This document shows positions 1 through 10,764 of a DNA stretch of 38,572 nucleotides, in pieces (within the stretch, counting starts at the first letter, position 1; each line of letters opens with the position of its first letter). Source of the DNA: Pseudomonadota bacterium (GTDB lineage Bacteria; Desulfobacterota; Desulfarculia; Adiutricales; JAGVGV01); the NCBI GenBank assembly GCA_018830135.1, contig JAHJTB010000241.1, positions 1 through 38,572 on the forward strand, given 5' to 3'. Both the position numbers and the translations under genes were made by a program. The notes under the pieces were generated by a model. It ran no database searches. It was not told the DNA's origin and saw only the letters and a program-made list of their open reading frames with translations.

Positions 1-2328
1 GTTTTTCTGACGGCCCATTCCGACGAGGAGCGCCTGGCCCGGGCCAGACCCAGCCGGCCCCTCGGGTACCTGGTCAAGCCGGTCCAGGAAAGGGACCTGC
101 GAATTACCGTCGAAATGGCCTTGTACGCGGCCCGGGCGGACGCCGCGCGCAAACGGGCCGAGGATGCGCTCCGGGAGAGCGAAGAGCGATTCGAGTTGTT
201 CATGAAGCATCTGCCCGGCGTGGCCTTTATCAAGGACGCGGAGGGGCGGACCCTGTTCGCCAACGATCTGTATTACATAAGCACGGGTTTCAAGCCCGGG
301 GCGGTCATAGGCAAACAGGACCGGGACCATCTCCCTCCGAAGACGGCCGAAGGGTTCTACGAAGAAGATCGGACCGTTCTGGACCAGGGGCGAGCCCTGC
401 GGATCGAGCAGGAGTATTCGGGGCCGCAAGGACGGATTCACTGGCTGACCTACAAGTTCCCCATCTTCCGCCAGGGCAGGCCGGACCTGATCGGCGGGAT
501 TTCCATCGACATCACTGCCCTCAAGCGGGCCGAGGCGGCCGTGAAACGGAGCGAGGAGCGTTTCCAACTGGCCGTGGGAGGGTCCCAGGACGGACTATGG
601 GACTGGTACGATCTCAAGGCGGACCGGGGCTGGGTCTCACCGCGCTTTTTCGGTCTTCTCGGGTACGAGGACGGCGAGTTTGAGCCGAGTTCGGCCGTGT
701 TCATGGAGCATGTTCATCCGGAGGACCGGGAGCGGCTCAACCAGGCGGTCCGTGCCCAGCTTTCGGTCGGGGCGGGCTTTGAAATAGAGTGTCGTCTGCG
801 GACCAAGGCGGGGGCCTATCGCTGGTTCCACGGCCGGGGCCGGGCGATACGGGACCAGGCAGGGCGGGTCTCCAGGTTTTCGGGCTCCATTCAGGACATC
901 CAGGAACGCAAAGCGGCCGAGCAAGCTCTGGTCCGGGAAAAAGAGCGTTTTCGGGTGCTGGTGGAGCATTCACCGCTCGGCGTGGCCCTTGTGGACCGGG
1001 GCGGCGGCTATCGTTACGTCAATCCCAAGTTCGTCGAGATATTCGGCTATGAACTGGAGGATGTGCCGGACGGCCGGTCCTGGTTCGGAAAAGCCTTTCC
1101 CGACCCGGACAAGCGTCGGGTGGTCCGTTCGGCCTGGCTGTCCGACATGGAAAAGATCGGGCCGGGGGAGGCCCGTCCCCGGACCTACATGGCAACCTGC
1201 CGGGATGGGTCTGAAAAGGAGATACTGTTCCGGCCGGTGGCCCTGGAAAACGGGGACCAGGTCGTCATTTACGAGGACATTACCGATCGGGTCGATTGGG
1301 AGCGGGCGCTGAAGGAGAGCGAGGAGAAATATCGGGTTCTGGTGGAGCATTCGGGCGAAGGGATATGCATCCTGCAAGGCGACCCGCCGCGCTTCATTTT
1401 TGTCAACTCGGCCATGAGCAAGATTACGGGCTACGAAGCCGACGAGTTGATGGAGATGGACTTCGACGGGATTCTCGAACTGATCCATCCGGACGATCTG
1501 GACATGACCCGCCAACGTTTTTTCGAACGGCTCTCAGGCCTGTCGCCGCCCAACCGGTACGAGATTCGCCTGATCCGCAAGGACGGCAGGCCCACATGGA
1601 TCGATCTGTATTCCGGGGCCGTCGACATCCGGGGCCGGCCGGCGGTCCAGGTGGGGATGCGGGACGTGACGGAAAACAGGCGGTTCAGCGAAAGAATCCA
1701 GGCTGCGCTGAAGGAAAAGGATGTGTTGCTCAAGGAGATTCACCACCGGGTGAAAAACAACATGCAGGTCGTCACGAGCCTGTTGAATATTCAGGGCGCC
1801 CGGGAATCGAACCTTCGGGTCGTGGAGGCGCTCAAGGAAAGCCGGGATCGGGTCGGGGCCATGGCCCTGGTCCACGAATTTCTGTTCCAGTCGGAATCGC
1901 TGGCCGAGATCGACCTGGGGGACTACGTCAAGCGTCTGGCCGAGGTGCTGGTCCGTTCGTACTCGACGCGGTCACCTTTGCCCGAGGTCCGGGTCGTGGT
2001 CCCGAAGGGACTGAGGGTCGGGCCGGACCAGGCCGTGCCTTGCGGCCTGGTGCTCAACGAGTTGATTACCAATGCCCTCAAGCATGCCTTCCCGGACGAC
2101 CGCCAGGGGGTGATCACGATCGGGATTCATGAGGACCCGCCGGGCCGAATTCGGCTCAAGGTCGGTGACAACGGGGTGGGCCTGCCGGAAGGCCTGGACT
2201 GGCGTGCTTCGAAGACGGTGGGCCTTTCCCTGGTCGTCGCCCTGGCCGAGCATCAACTGGAAGGCGAGGTGGACCTCGATCGGGGCGAAGGCGCCTGTTT
2301 TTCCGTCAGCTTTGAATTGACGCGATGA
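1..2328 (+). CDS. Hybrid sensor kinase REC-PAS(x4)-HisKA_2-HATPase, 5' end cut by window edge
   Basis: The reading frame is open from base 1, so the gene begins to the left of the window; the ATG at 115 is internal. Residues (counted from base 1) about 1-40 are the C-terminal part of a receiver domain, with the threonine strand FLTAH and the conserved lysine in YLVKPV. Four PAS domains follow at about 60-175, 183-305, 313-430 and 438-560, most ending in a D(I/V)T-type PAC motif. The kinase core is HisKA_2 type: KEIHHRVKNNMQ near residue 580 supplies the phosphorylated His, and NELITNALKHAF and DNGVGLP are the N and G1 boxes of the ATPase. Such kinases are usually cytosolic and pass phosphate to separate receivers. 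No membrane segment is visible. The receiver remnant resembles the N-terminal receiver of the 15955-20877 kinase (shared VEMALY ending). The signal is unknown. The next gene starts 22 bases downstream. Confidence 0.93.
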   Translation, partial: VFLTAHSDEERLARARPSRPLGYLVKPVQERDLRITVEMALYAARADAARKRAEDALRESEERFELFMKHLPGVAFIKDAEGRTLFANDLYYISTGFKPGAVIGKQDRDHLPPKTAEGFYEEDRTVLDQGRALRIEQEYSGPQGRIHWLTYKFPIFRQGRPDLIGGISIDITALKRAEAAVKRSEERFQLAVGGSQDGLWDWYDLKADRGWVSPRFFGLLGYEDGEFEPSSAVFMEHVHPEDRERLNQAVRAQLSVGAGFEIECRLRTKAGAYRWFHGRGRAIRDQAGRVSRFSGSIQDIQERKAAEQALVREKERFRVLVEHSPLGVALVDRGGGYRYVNPKFVEIFGYELEDVPDGRSWFGKAFPDPDKRRVVRSAWLSDMEKIGPGEARPRTYMATCRDGSEKEILFRPVALENGDQVVIYEDITDRVDWERALKESEEKYRVLVEHSGEGICILQGDPPRFIFVNSAMSKITGYEADELMEMDFDGILELIHPDDLDMTRQRFFERLSGLSPPNRYEIRLIRKDGRPTWIDLYSGAVDIRGRPAVQVGMRDVTENRRFSERIQAALKEKDVLLKEIHHRVKNNMQVVTSLLNIQGARESNLRVVEALKESRDRVGAMALVHEFLFQSESLAEIDLGDYVKRLAEVLVRSYSTRSPLPEVRVVVPKGLRVGPDQAVPCGLVLNELITNALKHAFPDDRQGVITIGIHEDPPGRIRLKVGDNGVGLPEGLDWRASKTVGLSLVVALAEHQLEGEVDLDRGEGACFSVSFELTR

Positions 2329-2350
2329 CCGGGTTTAAAGGAGCCATGTC

Positions 2351-3133
2351 ATGAGTGGAAACGAATCGATGCGGGGTCCGCGCCATGAGATCGAGATCGA
2401 CCTTCGTTACGTCGGACCGCCCCGGATCACCCAGGGCGGTTACATCAGCGGCCTGTTGGCCATGCACCTCGACACGGACACGGTCGAGGTGAGCATGCGC
2501 AGCCCGACGCCCATGAACCGGAAACTGATGCTGGACCTGGGCGTGCCGGGCCGGGTCCGACTGTACGACGGCGAACGGCTGCTCAACGAGGCCCGGCCGG
2601 CGGAACTGGACCTGGAGATACCGGAGCCGGTGACCATGGAAGAGGCCAGGAGGAGTTCCCTGCGCCACGTGACCGATATGCCCTATCCATATTGCTTCGG
2701 CTGCGGATCGGCCCGGGGGGAGGACGAGGGGCTCCACCTGAGGTCCGGTCCGGTGTCGGGACGCAATCTGGTGGCCACCGACTGGGTTCCCACGGCGGGC
2801 GCGGCCGGGGCCGGGGCGGGTGAACCGGTCCCCCTGCCCATCACCTGGGCGGCCATGGAATGTCCCACGGCCAGGGCCATGGAGATCGGGGATTTGAAAG
2901 GGCCGGACGAACTGATTCTGCTGGGCCGGATGACCACGCGGGTCGAGGGCCTGCCCCGGGTCGGCCGGCCCTGCTTTTTCATGGGCTGGCCCCTGGGGCG
3001 GGAGGGCCGGAAGATATCTCTGGCCGGGACGATGCACGACGAATCCGGCCGTCTGCTGGTCATGTCCAAACTTCTTTTCATCACACTCAAGGAAGGCGCC
3101 ACATACGACGACTACCAGCCTGGCCTCGGCTGA
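2351..3133 (+). CDS. Double-hotdog-fold protein, thioesterase-like
   Basis: This 260-aa protein has the look of two hotdog units in tandem. The N-terminal half (about 10-95) carries a GGYISG segment of the type seen in hotdog entry helices. The C-terminal half begins with CFGCG followed by GLHL near residue 115, a signature common in PaaI-like and related hotdog thioesterases, then a central-helix motif WAAMEC and a strand with LAGTMHDESGRLL. Hotdog proteins act on acyl-CoA or acyl-ACP thioesters, but no substrate can be assigned here and no certain catalytic Asp/Glu is identified. The start is fixed by AAAGGAG at 2337-2343, seven bases before the ATG; an ATG at 2346 runs directly into a stop. 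It follows the kinase by 22 bases and is probably cotranscribed. No signal peptide is seen, so it is cytosolic. Confidence 0.75.
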   Translation: MSGNESMRGPRHEIEIDLRYVGPPRITQGGYISGLLAMHLDTDTVEVSMRSPTPMNRKLMLDLGVPGRVRLYDGERLLNEARPAELDLEIPEPVTMEEARRSSLRHVTDMPYPYCFGCGSARGEDEGLHLRSGPVSGRNLVATDWVPTAGAAGAGAGEPVPLPITWAAMECPTARAMEIGDLKGPDELILLGRMTTRVEGLPRVGRPCFFMGWPLGREGRKISLAGTMHDESGRLLVMSKLLFITLKEGATYDDYQPGLG

Positions 3134-3135
3134 CT

Positions 3136-3294
3136 TTAACCCGGGTTTTGCAGTTGTCTACGACTGCGGCGCCGAACATGCGGGGCGGGCCATTCTCGCG
3201 GCTTGCCGCGAACGTGGCCCGCCGACCAAACAATGCTCTTTTCCCCTACATGTCGAAGCCTCGCGACGAACCCAACCGCAAAATCCGGGCTTAA
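3136..3294. repeat. MITE-like palindromic element, copy A
   Basis: The element has inverted ends: TTAACCCGGGTTTTGCAG on the left and, read on the other strand, TTAAGCCCGGATTTTGCG on the right. The centre forms its own hairpin (GGCGGGCCA pairing with TGGCCCGCC, with CGCGGC/GCCGCG inside). The ends and subterminal bases (GCGGCGyCGAA on the left, AACCCAAC on the right) match copy B at 8133-8316. It lies between two convergent genes and could also end transcripts from both sides. Confidence 0.75.
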
Positions 3295-3316
3295 TCAAAA
3301 AGGGTGACGGGCCGGC

Positions 3317-6300
3317 TCAGGCCTTCAGGCTGGACAGGGTTTGCAGAAGAGCGGCCTTGAGGCGGTCGAGTTCTCCGGTCAGGGTCTGGTAGTCTTCGCC
3401 GGCTGCGTCCAGGTTTCCGCTCCGCCCGGCGGTTTCGAGTTTCAAGGCGGCCTGGGCGGCCGAGGTGGCCGAAAAGCTGTGGATCATGCCCTTGAGGGTG
3501 TGGGCCGAATACTCCAGACGCCGGGCGTCGCGATCCTGAATGGCCGAGCGGATTTCCGCCAATCGATCCGGCAGGTCGGCCTGGAACAGGTCGATCAGTT
3601 CCTCGATGAGGTCGATGTCCCCTTCGGTCAGGGCCATCAAGGCGGCCCGGTTGAGCACCTCGTTGCCGGGCCGGACTGAATCGTTCTCGATGGCTGTGTC
3701 CGGTCCATCCGGGACCAGGCTTTCGATGGTGGTGAAAAACTCGTCCACGTCGATGGGCTTGGACACGTAAGCGTCCATGCCGGCTTCAAGGCAGCGGTCC
3801 TGGTCGCTTTCCATGGCGTGAGCGGTCATGGCCACGATGGGGACGTGAGCGCCGGCAAGCGTTTCCCGGGCCCGGATGGATCGCGTCGCCTCCAGACCGT
3901 CCATTTCGGGCATCTGGACGTCCATCAGGATCAGGTCGAACGATTCCCTTTCCCAGATCTCGAGGGCCGCCCGTCCATTTTCCGCCGTGATCACCTGATG
4001 CCCGCGTTTTTCGAGCAGGGTCACGGCCAGTTTCTGATTGAACAGGTTGTCTTCCGCCAGCAGGATATTAAGCTTTTTCCGGGAGACCCGGGGCGGGGAC
4101 CAGCGGTCCATCGGCAGCTCGCGTTCCATGCCGAGCCCGGCCACGCGCATGATGGTTTCGAGGAGTTCCTCGATTCCCACTGGTTTGGCCAGCATTTTCG
4201 TCCGGGGGCCGGGAAACCCCCTGTCTTCGAATTTATCCATCATCGAGGTCAGGAATATGATGGGCAGGTCTCCCCAGGCCTCGTGGAGTCGAATCCGCCG
4301 GGCCAGTTCGATCCCGTCCAGGTCCGGCAGCCCCATGTCCAGCAGGGCCAGGTCCAGGGTCCCCTTGGTGCGATGGATGTCTTGCAGTTTTTCCAGGGCC
4401 GCCGAGGCGTCGTTGGCCGTGACCGGAATCATCCCCCAGGCGGACAGGGTCTGGCCGATCATGGTCCGGTTGGCCGAGCCGGCATCCGCGATCAGGACCC
4501 GCAGCCCCTTGAGCCGCTTCCTGAAATCAGGCCCTTCCCCGGTCCTGGAGTCGCCGGGAACCGCTTTGATCGTGAAATGGAAAGTGCTGCCCCGCCCGGG
4601 CTCGCTTTCCGCCCATATGCGGCCGTTCATGAGTTCGACCAGCTGCTTGGCAATGGTCGTGCCCAGTCCGGTCCCGCCGAAACGCCGGGTGATCGAACCG
4701 TCGGCCTGGGTGAACCGGTCGAAAATCCGGTCCAGGGTCTTGGCCGGGATACCGATACCCGTATCGGCGATCTTGAAATGGATCGTGTCCCGGTCCATCG
4801 GTTCCACGGTCAGCACGACCTGGCCTCGTTCCGTGAACTTGATGGCGTTGCCGATCAGGTTGAGCAGGACCTGCCGCAGCCGGTTGGCGTCGCCCCGGAT
4901 ATGGACCGGCGCGCCCTCCCTGAAGTCCTGGACGAACTCGATGCCCTTTTGATGGGCCTTGATGGCCAGGGCCTTCATGATCGAATCCACCAGCGAGCGC
5001 AGGTCGAAGCTGTCATCATTGAGGGTCAGGAAGCCGGCTTCGATCTTGGAGATGTCCAGGATGTCGTTGATGATTTGAAGCAGCGCATCGGCCGATGACT
5101 TGACGGTTTCCAGGAAGCCCCTTTGTTCGCCGTCCAGGTCCGTCATCAGGGCCAGATCGGTCATGCCGAGAATGGCGTTCATGGGGGTGCGGATTTCATG
5201 GCTCATGTTGGCCAGGAACTCGCTCTTGGCCCGGTTGGCCTGTTCCGCCTCCTCGCGGGCCAGGACGAGTTCATCCTCGGCCTGCTTCCGTTCGGTAATG
5301 TCGGAGAAACTCTCGATCCCGCCCAGGACCTGCCCGGCCTCGTCCTCGATCAGATCGGCGTTTTTCAATACGGTCAGAATCCGGCCGTCCTTGGTCCGTA
5401 GCGTACACTCCCGGCCTCGGATGGGTTTGGGGGTGTCCGGATCGAAAACACCGCAACGATCCGTACACGGGGACTGGGCGAAGACCAGGCAGGTTTGGCC
5501 CAGCATTTCCTCCTCGGAGTAGCCGGTGATCCGGGCGGCCTGATCGTTCCAACTCGTGATCCGGGCCTCCCGGTCCACGGTGAAGATGGCGCTGGGGATG
5601 AGGCGGTAGATGAGTTCCGCGAAATTTCTGGACTGCTGCAAGGCCCGTTCCGCGCGGACCCGTTCGGTAATGTTACGTGCCGACCCGGAGACGTAGGCGG
5701 GCGCGCCCGCTTTTTTCACCAGCGTGTTGCGGTATTCGATGTAATGCTCCCGCCCGTCCTTGTCCAGGGCCAACAGGACGCCCTCGGCCTCTCCCTCGGT
5801 CAGAATCCGTTTGAGATACTCGGTCTTGAACAAGGGGCGAAAATCGGGGGCGATGAAATCGCTGATCAGTTTCCCGATCATCTCCTCGGGAGAAAAACCG
5901 GCGACGGCGGATGCGGCCGGGTTGGCGCTGAGCAGTTTTCCCTCGAGATCGTGGGTCATGATCAGATCGCTGATGTTATTGAAAAGGTCCCGGTAACGTT
6001 CTTCCGAGGCCCGAAGCAGGGCTTCGGCCCGTTTGCTTTCCGTGATGTCCCGGGCCACATGGACCGACCCGGTCAAGGTGCCGTCCGGCCCGAACAACGG
6101 GGAGACGGTCACATGGAAGTCTCCGCCCAGCCGATCTTCGTAAACGTCGGCGACGTGCATCCGGCCGTCGGAGAGCAGGTGATGGTGGGGACAGTCCGCA
6201 ATGGGTTCAATCGCGCCATGAACCGTCTCGTAGCAGGGCCGGCCGGCCAGTTCCCCGGTCGTCAAACCCAAACGGTCGGCCATGGCCTGGTTGGCCCGGA

Positions 6301-8047
6301 CGATCCGGTGTTCACGGTCGAGAATGGCGATCAGGTCGGGCACGGCGTCAAAGGTCTTTTCCCATTCCTCCTTGGCCACCTTGAGCCGGGCCTCGGCCCC
6401 TCGGCGCTCGGTGACGTCCCGGACGATGGCCCGCGACCCGGCGACCCGGCCGCCATCGACGATGGGGGTCGGCCGGACCTCGATCCAGCGGGTGCGCCCG
6501 TCCGGCGAGGTCAAGGCGGTTTCGATGACCTCCGGGAATTGCGCCGGGTCCCGCATCGAGCCCAGGGAGACTTTGAACTGGTCCGGGTCCTCGAAGGCCT
6601 CGATCCGGAAGATGTTACGGCCGACGATGTCATCGGGCGAGCCGTACCCGAAAATCCCGGCCATGGCCCGGTTGGCGAAGACGACCGTGCCGGCCTGGTC
6701 GGTACTGAAAATCCCGTCCTGAAGGGCGTCGACCAGGGCCCGGTATTTTTCCTCGCTGGACTGAAAGGCCTGGTTGGCCGTTTCCAGTTGCCGGGTTCGG
6801 TCGAGTACCAGCTCCTCGAGGTGTTCCTTGTATCGTTCCAGTTCCCCGGCGGCCTGTTTGAACTCGGTGACGTCCCGGGCAATGCCCTGGGTTCCGGTGA
6901 ACCCCTCCGAGGCCGGGGCGTCCAGGTCATAGACTCCTTCGGCGGACACGTTGAAGAGGCGAAAGCCCTTGATGTCCCGCCATCTCGTCTCGAAAGGCAC
7001 CTCGGCCCGGTCCGTGGTAAGCAGTCTCAACTCGATGGATTTCGTGCTCCGGTCCCCGGTCCGTCGTTCGTTGATCCGCCACGTCGCTTCCGGGCGGTTG
7101 TCGGGATGGACCAGTCCCATGATAGGCGAACCGATGAGGGCGGCGGGGTCGTATCCGTAGTTTTTCACGGCGTCACTGATAAAGGTGATGCGGCCTTCGG
7201 GATCGAGGCGGTAGACGATGTCGGGTATGTTTCGGATGATGGAATCGAGCGTGTTCCTGGATCGTCTGAGTTCTTCCTCGGCCTGCCTGCGGCCCGTGAT
7301 TTCGTGGGAAACCACCACCGCGTGGGTTACGCGGCCCGGTTCGCCGACATACGGGTAGTAGACGACGTCATAGTATCCGCGACCCCGGTTGTGGAAGTCG
7401 AACCAGGCCTCGTAATGCACCTCCCGGCCGGCCAGGCATTCATCCAGATGAGGCTTGATCACCCCTTGAAACAGCTTCGTCCCCCAGACCTGGGCCACGC
7501 TACGGCCGACGATTCCCTCCCGGCCGGGGTCCAGCGTGTCGAGATAGGCTTTGTTGGCGGCTTCGTAAACATAGTCGCGGCGAACCAGGGTCATGAGGTC
7601 CCGGCTGGCGTTGGCGATGAACTCGAATTTGGCCAGGGCGTCATCCCGAATCCGGTTCCGGTCGATTTCGGCCTTGAGACGCAGGGCGGACCGTACCCGG
7701 GCCAGGAGCGCCGTTTTATCGAATGGTTTGGAAACATAGTCGAAGGGGCCGCAATCCCTCTCGGGTTCGAGGGCTTTGAACTGATCGTCCGAGGCCAGGG
7801 CCACGATCGTCGGATCGCCCTCGCGCCCGTCGTTGTTGATCCTGCGGCAAAGCGCAAGGACCTCCCCCTGGGGGAGGGCGAGGTCGATCAGGAGCAGTTC
7901 GAATGGCGCCTGGCAGTTCGGGGCGAGGATGGCGATGGCTTCGGAGGCCGATTCGGCCGAAGTGATTTCCAAGAAGCCCGTTGCGCGTAGGACTTCCTCG
8001 ATGTAGAGGCGGTCCGCCCGATCATGGCAGACGATCAGGATGCCCAT
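3317..8047 (-). CDS. Hybrid histidine kinase REC-PAS(x6)-HisKA-HATPase-REC-REC-Hpt
   Basis: This is a 1576-aa soluble multistep phosphorelay kinase. An N-terminal receiver (about 1-125, LLIDLALP) precedes six PAS domains (about 145-255, 262-395, 432-550, 558-675, 680-800, 805-930), with a coiled coil near 398-430. The sixth PAS contains several cysteines ([18 protein letters not shown]), as in Cys-bearing PAS domains that may bind metal or sense redox. HisKA has [11 protein letters not shown] with His about 950; the ATPase shows [16 protein letters not shown] and GGTGLG. Two receivers follow: the first (about 1180-1300, [11 protein letters not shown]) has only one acidic residue at the usual acidic pair (IADAG), the second (about 1322-1445, [16 protein letters not shown]) is intact. 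The Hpt has AHTLKG, His about 1516. The first two PAS domains closely resemble those of the 15955-20877 kinase. No regulator gene is adjacent. Start is the ATG at 8047. Confidence 0.95.
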   Translation of the reverse strand: MGILIVCHDRADRLYIEEVLRATGFLEITSAESASEAIAILAPNCQAPFELLLIDLALPQGEVLALCRRINNDGREGDPTIVALASDDQFKALEPERDCGPFDYVSKPFDKTALLARVRSALRLKAEIDRNRIRDDALAKFEFIANASRDLMTLVRRDYVYEAANKAYLDTLDPGREGIVGRSVAQVWGTKLFQGVIKPHLDECLAGREVHYEAWFDFHNRGRGYYDVVYYPYVGEPGRVTHAVVVSHEITGRRQAEEELRRSRNTLDSIIRNIPDIVYRLDPEGRITFISDAVKNYGYDPAALIGSPIMGLVHPDNRPEATWRINERRTGDRSTKSIELRLLTTDRAEVPFETRWRDIKGFRLFNVSAEGVYDLDAPASEGFTGTQGIARDVTEFKQAAGELERYKEHLEELVLDRTRQLETANQAFQSSEEKYRALVDALQDGIFSTDQAGTVVFANRAMAGIFGYGSPDDIVGRNIFRIEAFEDPDQFKVSLGSMRDPAQFPEVIETALTSPDGRTRWIEVRPTPIVDGGRVAGSRAIVRDVTERRGAEARLKVAKEEWEKTFDAVPDLIAILDREHRIVRANQAMADRLGLTTGELAGRPCYETVHGAIEPIADCPHHHLLSDGRMHVADVYEDRLGGDFHVTVSPLFGPDGTLTGSVHVARDITESKRAEALLRASEERYRDLFNNISDLIMTHDLEGKLLSANPAASAVAGFSPEEMIGKLISDFIAPDFRPLFKTEYLKRILTEGEAEGVLLALDKDGREHYIEYRNTLVKKAGAPAYVSGSARNITERVRAERALQQSRNFAELIYRLIPSAIFTVDREARITSWNDQAARITGYSEEEMLGQTCLVFAQSPCTDRCGVFDPDTPKPIRGRECTLRTKDGRILTVLKNADLIEDEAGQVLGGIESFSDITERKQAEDELVLAREEAEQANRAKSEFLANMSHEIRTPMNAILGMTDLALMTDLDGEQRGFLETVKSSADALLQIINDILDISKIEAGFLTLNDDSFDLRSLVDSIMKALAIKAHQKGIEFVQDFREGAPVHIRGDANRLRQVLLNLIGNAIKFTERGQVVLTVEPMDRDTIHFKIADTGIGIPAKTLDRIFDRFTQADGSITRRFGGTGLGTTIAKQLVELMNGRIWAESEPGRGSTFHFTIKAVPGDSRTGEGPDFRKRLKGLRVLIADAGSANRTMIGQTLSAWGMIPVTANDASAALEKLQDIHRTKGTLDLALLDMGLPDLDGIELARRIRLHEAWGDLPIIFLTSMMDKFEDRGFPGPRTKMLAKPVGIEELLETIMRVAGLGMERELPMDRWSPPRVSRKKLNILLAEDNLFNQKLAVTLLEKRGHQVITAENGRAALEIWERESFDLILMDVQMPEMDGLEATRSIRARETLAGAHVPIVAMTAHAMESDQDRCLEAGMDAYVSKPIDVDEFFTTIESLVPDGPDTAIENDSVRPGNEVLNRAALMALTEGDIDLIEELIDLFQADLPDRLAEIRSAIQDRDARRLEYSAHTLKGMIHSFSATSAAQAALKLETAGRSGNLDAAGEDYQTLTGELDRLKAALLQTLSSLKA

Positions 8048-8132
8048 ATATGGTGTCCCCTGCCGTCAGAAGGCCGGACCGCCCGGACCCGGTAAATCCG
8101 GGCGTCGCGGGGGCGGGCCTTCGCTCAGGATA

Positions 8133-8316
8133 TTAAACCCGGATTTTGCAGTCGCCTCCTGCCGCGGCGTCGAAATGCGTGCTGCAATGCTTGTATCCCG
8201 GTTTTTGACCTCGACGTATCGCTAGGATACGCCCGCGGCCAAAAACCGGTCCAACTTTGCCTTTCGCTTTGCATTTGGATACCTTGCTACAAACCCAACT
8301 TCAAAATCCGGGTTAA
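8133..8316. repeat. MITE-like palindromic element, copy B
   Basis: The left end TTAAACCCGGATTTTGCAG and right end CAAAATCCGGGTTAA are inverted. The centre holds a strong hairpin (CCGGTTTTTG pairing with CAAAAACCGG, with CGTATC/GATACG inside) and a further outer pair AAATGC/GCATTT, so the whole element can fold on itself. It shares its ends with copy A but has a different central stem sequence. It fills most of the gap between the kinase start and the chemoreceptor stop; otherwise that 275-bp gap shows no gene. Confidence 0.78.
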
Positions 8317-8322
8317 ACGCCC

Positions 8323-10764
8323 TTAGAAATCGCTGAAGTCCTCGTCCATGGGGATCACATCGTCGGCCTTGACCTCCCGGCGCTTCCCGCCGGCCTTAAT
8401 TTTGGCCGGCGGCGCGGAGCGCCCGGCCGGGGCCTGGATTCGACGGGCGGGTTTCAGGGTCCTGGTTTGCACGGCCCGGGTCCGGCCGACCAGGTTGAGC
8501 AGGTCGCCGACCAGGTCGACCATGTTTTCGGCCTGGGAGTTCATTTCCGCCGAGGCCGATGCGGATTCTTCGGAAGTGGACGCGTTTTGCTGGGTCACCT
8601 GGTCCAGCTGGGATATGGCCTGGTTGATCTGGTCGATGCCCTGGGCCTGTTCGTTGGAAGCGGCCGCGATCTCACTGATCAGTTCGGCCACCTTGTCGGA
8701 GTTGGTCGCCACTTCGGAAAAGGCGTTCCCGGCTTCCTTGACCAGGTGTCCCCCCTGATCGATCTTGTTGATGGTCTCCTCGATCAGCGAGGCCGTGTTT
8801 TTGGCTGCTTCGGCGGCACGCTGGGCCAGATTGCGGACCTCGTCGGCAACCACGGCGAAACCGGCCCCGGCCTCACCGGCCCGCGCGGCTTCCACCGCGG
8901 CGTTCAGGGCCAGCAGGTTGGTCTGGAAAGCGATTTCATCGATCGTCTTGATAATCTTGCCGATCTCCGAACCGGAGGCCGAGATTTCGGTCATGGACCG
9001 GGTCATCTCCTTCATCGAGCCCTCGGCCCGGCCGACCACCCGCCGGGTTTCGTCCATCAGACTGTTGGCCTGGGCGGCGTTGTCCGCGTTCTGCCGGGTC
9101 ATGGATGACATCTCCTCCAGGGAGGCCGATGTCTCCTCCAGGGAGGCGGCCTGTTCGGAGGCCCCTTCGGCCAGTTGCTGGCTGGCCGACGAAACCTGGC
9201 CCGACGCTTCGACCACCTGTTCGGCGTTGCCGCCGATACCGTCGGCCACTCTGGCCAGGACCCGGATCAGCCCCCGGCTGATGAAAAAGGCCAGGATGAT
9301 CCCCAGGACGATGGCGATCAGGCCAAGGACGACCACGTTGCGCTCCGTGCCCCGGGCCGAGGCCAGCATGACCTCGTCGGTCATGATGTTGTCCTTGACC
9401 GTTTCAGCCATTTTGCTCAGGAGCGATTGAACCGCCATGAGGTTGGGCCGGGTCTCGGTGGCGTATATGTGACTGGCCTCGTTGAAGCCTTTCGTCAAGG
9501 CGCTTTCCGCGTCAATGGCTGTGGCGATATTTTTGTTGACGCTCTCCAGGGCGGGAAGCGTTTCCTTTTCGTAAATGCTCAGGGCCGACGCCATGTCCAG
9601 TTTGTTGACCGCTTGTTCGATGTGGACTGCCGAGGCGTGAAGGGCGCGGTGCGGCTCGTCCAGGGCGTCCATGGCGGCCTTGAAGGCCGGGAAGGTTCCA
9701 CGAAGTTCCTCCGCCTCGGGCGAGGACAGGAAGCGGGCCAGTGAACACTGGGTCGGGTCCACCTGGACTCCCAGAGAAAACGGCTTGCCGGCGGCGAATT
9801 CCTCGGCCCGCTTGAGCAGGGCCTGGTTCTTTTCATCGAGGAATATCCCGGTCCCGATGATCCAGCCCCAGGGCTTGTACAGCTTGACGTAGGTGATCTT
9901 GGGCACGGGCCTGTCGCTGCCGACCTTGGGCCAGTAATAGCTGACGAAACCCTCGCCCTTGGCCAGGGCCACGCTGACCATCTCCTGGAACAGGGCCTTG
10001 CCGTTGGGGTCCTTGCTTTCTTTCATGTTCTTGCCGACCAGTTCCGCCTTGGGGTGGACCAGAAGGGCGTGGGCGGTATCCATGATGAAGACATAGTCCG
10101 ACTGGTCGGGTCCGAAGCGGATCGGGGCGATGGCGGCCTTGGCCAGTCTCTGGCGGGCGGCCGGATCGCCGAGGCCGCTGGCTTCGTCCAGGCCACGGAC
10201 CACGGAAAACGCCTCGTCGATAATGCCACGGACCTGGGACTGATACGAATAGAGCCCCGCGGCTTCGCGGGCCAGGTTCTGGTTGACCGTGGCCACCCAT
10301 TTGACCTGGGCGGTGATCATGTTGGACAGGGTCAAGGCCAGACCCGGATGCGGCTGTTGAAAGGTCTGGTCGATATGAGCGGCCGATTCATGCAAGTGCT
10401 GGTGAGGCGCTTCGATCTCCTGGAGGAAGGTTTTGAGGGCGGGCAGCATGGCCTCGGCCTCCCGACGCCCTTCTCCGTAATACCACTGGCCGAAGGCGCA
10501 TTTATGAGGGTCCAGTTGCACGTCCAGCTTGGTGATCTTGTCGTCGGTCAACAGGGCGCTGACCTTGTTGGCCCAGTTCAGGTGGTCCACTTCGCGTTGG
10601 GCCAGATTGCCCCGCAACTTGTTGCCCCCGATGACTTCACTGGCATTGCCCACGATGCCGGTCACGCCGAACAGCGCGGCAACGCCCAAGGCGGCCAGTA
10701 CTAACAGGATCGCCCCAAAACCCAGCCCGATTCTCTTGCCCACGGTCATGTTCCGCCGATTCAT
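8323..10764 (-). CDS. Methyl-accepting chemotaxis protein with periplasmic CZB-sCache_2-CZB sensor
   Basis: The protein of 813 aa starts at the ATG at 10764, preceded by AAGGAGC with good spacing; a 48-residue upstream extension in the same frame lacks such a site. A membrane segment (about 12-34) leads into a periplasmic region. Residues about 58-130 look like a chemoreceptor zinc-binding (CZB) domain: [18 protein letters not shown] (Cys about 89) and APHQHLH. An sCache_2-like domain follows (about 150-305; [18 protein letters not shown]). A second CZB-like unit (about 332-380) has DPTQCS (Cys about 340) and EPHRALHAS but lacks the first His-Trp helix. A second membrane segment lies at about 477-497. 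No canonical HAMP is evident. The signalling domain has the conserved tip [21 protein letters not shown]'s core at about 607-627. The C-terminus ends in an acidic DEDFSDF tail. The ligand is unknown; zinc or a small acid would fit the domains. Confidence 0.93.
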   Translation of the reverse strand: MNRRNMTVGKRIGLGFGAILLVLAALGVAALFGVTGIVGNASEVIGGNKLRGNLAQREVDHLNWANKVSALLTDDKITKLDVQLDPHKCAFGQWYYGEGRREAEAMLPALKTFLQEIEAPHQHLHESAAHIDQTFQQPHPGLALTLSNMITAQVKWVATVNQNLAREAAGLYSYQSQVRGIIDEAFSVVRGLDEASGLGDPAARQRLAKAAIAPIRFGPDQSDYVFIMDTAHALLVHPKAELVGKNMKESKDPNGKALFQEMVSVALAKGEGFVSYYWPKVGSDRPVPKITYVKLYKPWGWIIGTGIFLDEKNQALLKRAEEFAAGKPFSLGVQVDPTQCSLARFLSSPEAEELRGTFPAFKAAMDALDEPHRALHASAVHIEQAVNKLDMASALSIYEKETLPALESVNKNIATAIDAESALTKGFNEASHIYATETRPNLMAVQSLLSKMAETVKDNIMTDEVMLASARGTERNVVVLGLIAIVLGIILAFFISRGLIRVLARVADGIGGNAEQVVEASGQVSSASQQLAEGASEQAASLEETSASLEEMSSMTRQNADNAAQANSLMDETRRVVGRAEGSMKEMTRSMTEISASGSEIGKIIKTIDEIAFQTNLLALNAAVEAARAGEAGAGFAVVADEVRNLAQRAAEAAKNTASLIEETINKIDQGGHLVKEAGNAFSEVATNSDKVAELISEIAAASNEQAQGIDQINQAISQLDQVTQQNASTSEESASASAEMNSQAENMVDLVGDLLNLVGRTRAVQTRTLKPARRIQAPAGRSAPPAKIKAGGKRREVKADDVIPMDEDFSDF

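Noticed and set aside
3818-5098. 426-codon plus-strand open frame
   Set aside because: Antisense shadow of the receiver and ATPase part of the same kinase; no ribosome site or recognisable motif.
5495-7990. 831-codon open frame on the plus strand opposite the 1576-aa kinase
   Set aside because: It is antisense to a kinase with complete domain motifs. Its composition (Gly, Pro, Val, Asp rich) reflects GC-rich codon shadowing, and it has no domain motif.
3136-8316. CRISPR-like repeats
   Set aside because: The repeated segments are inverted ends of two separate elements, not evenly spaced direct repeats with spacers; no cas gene is present.
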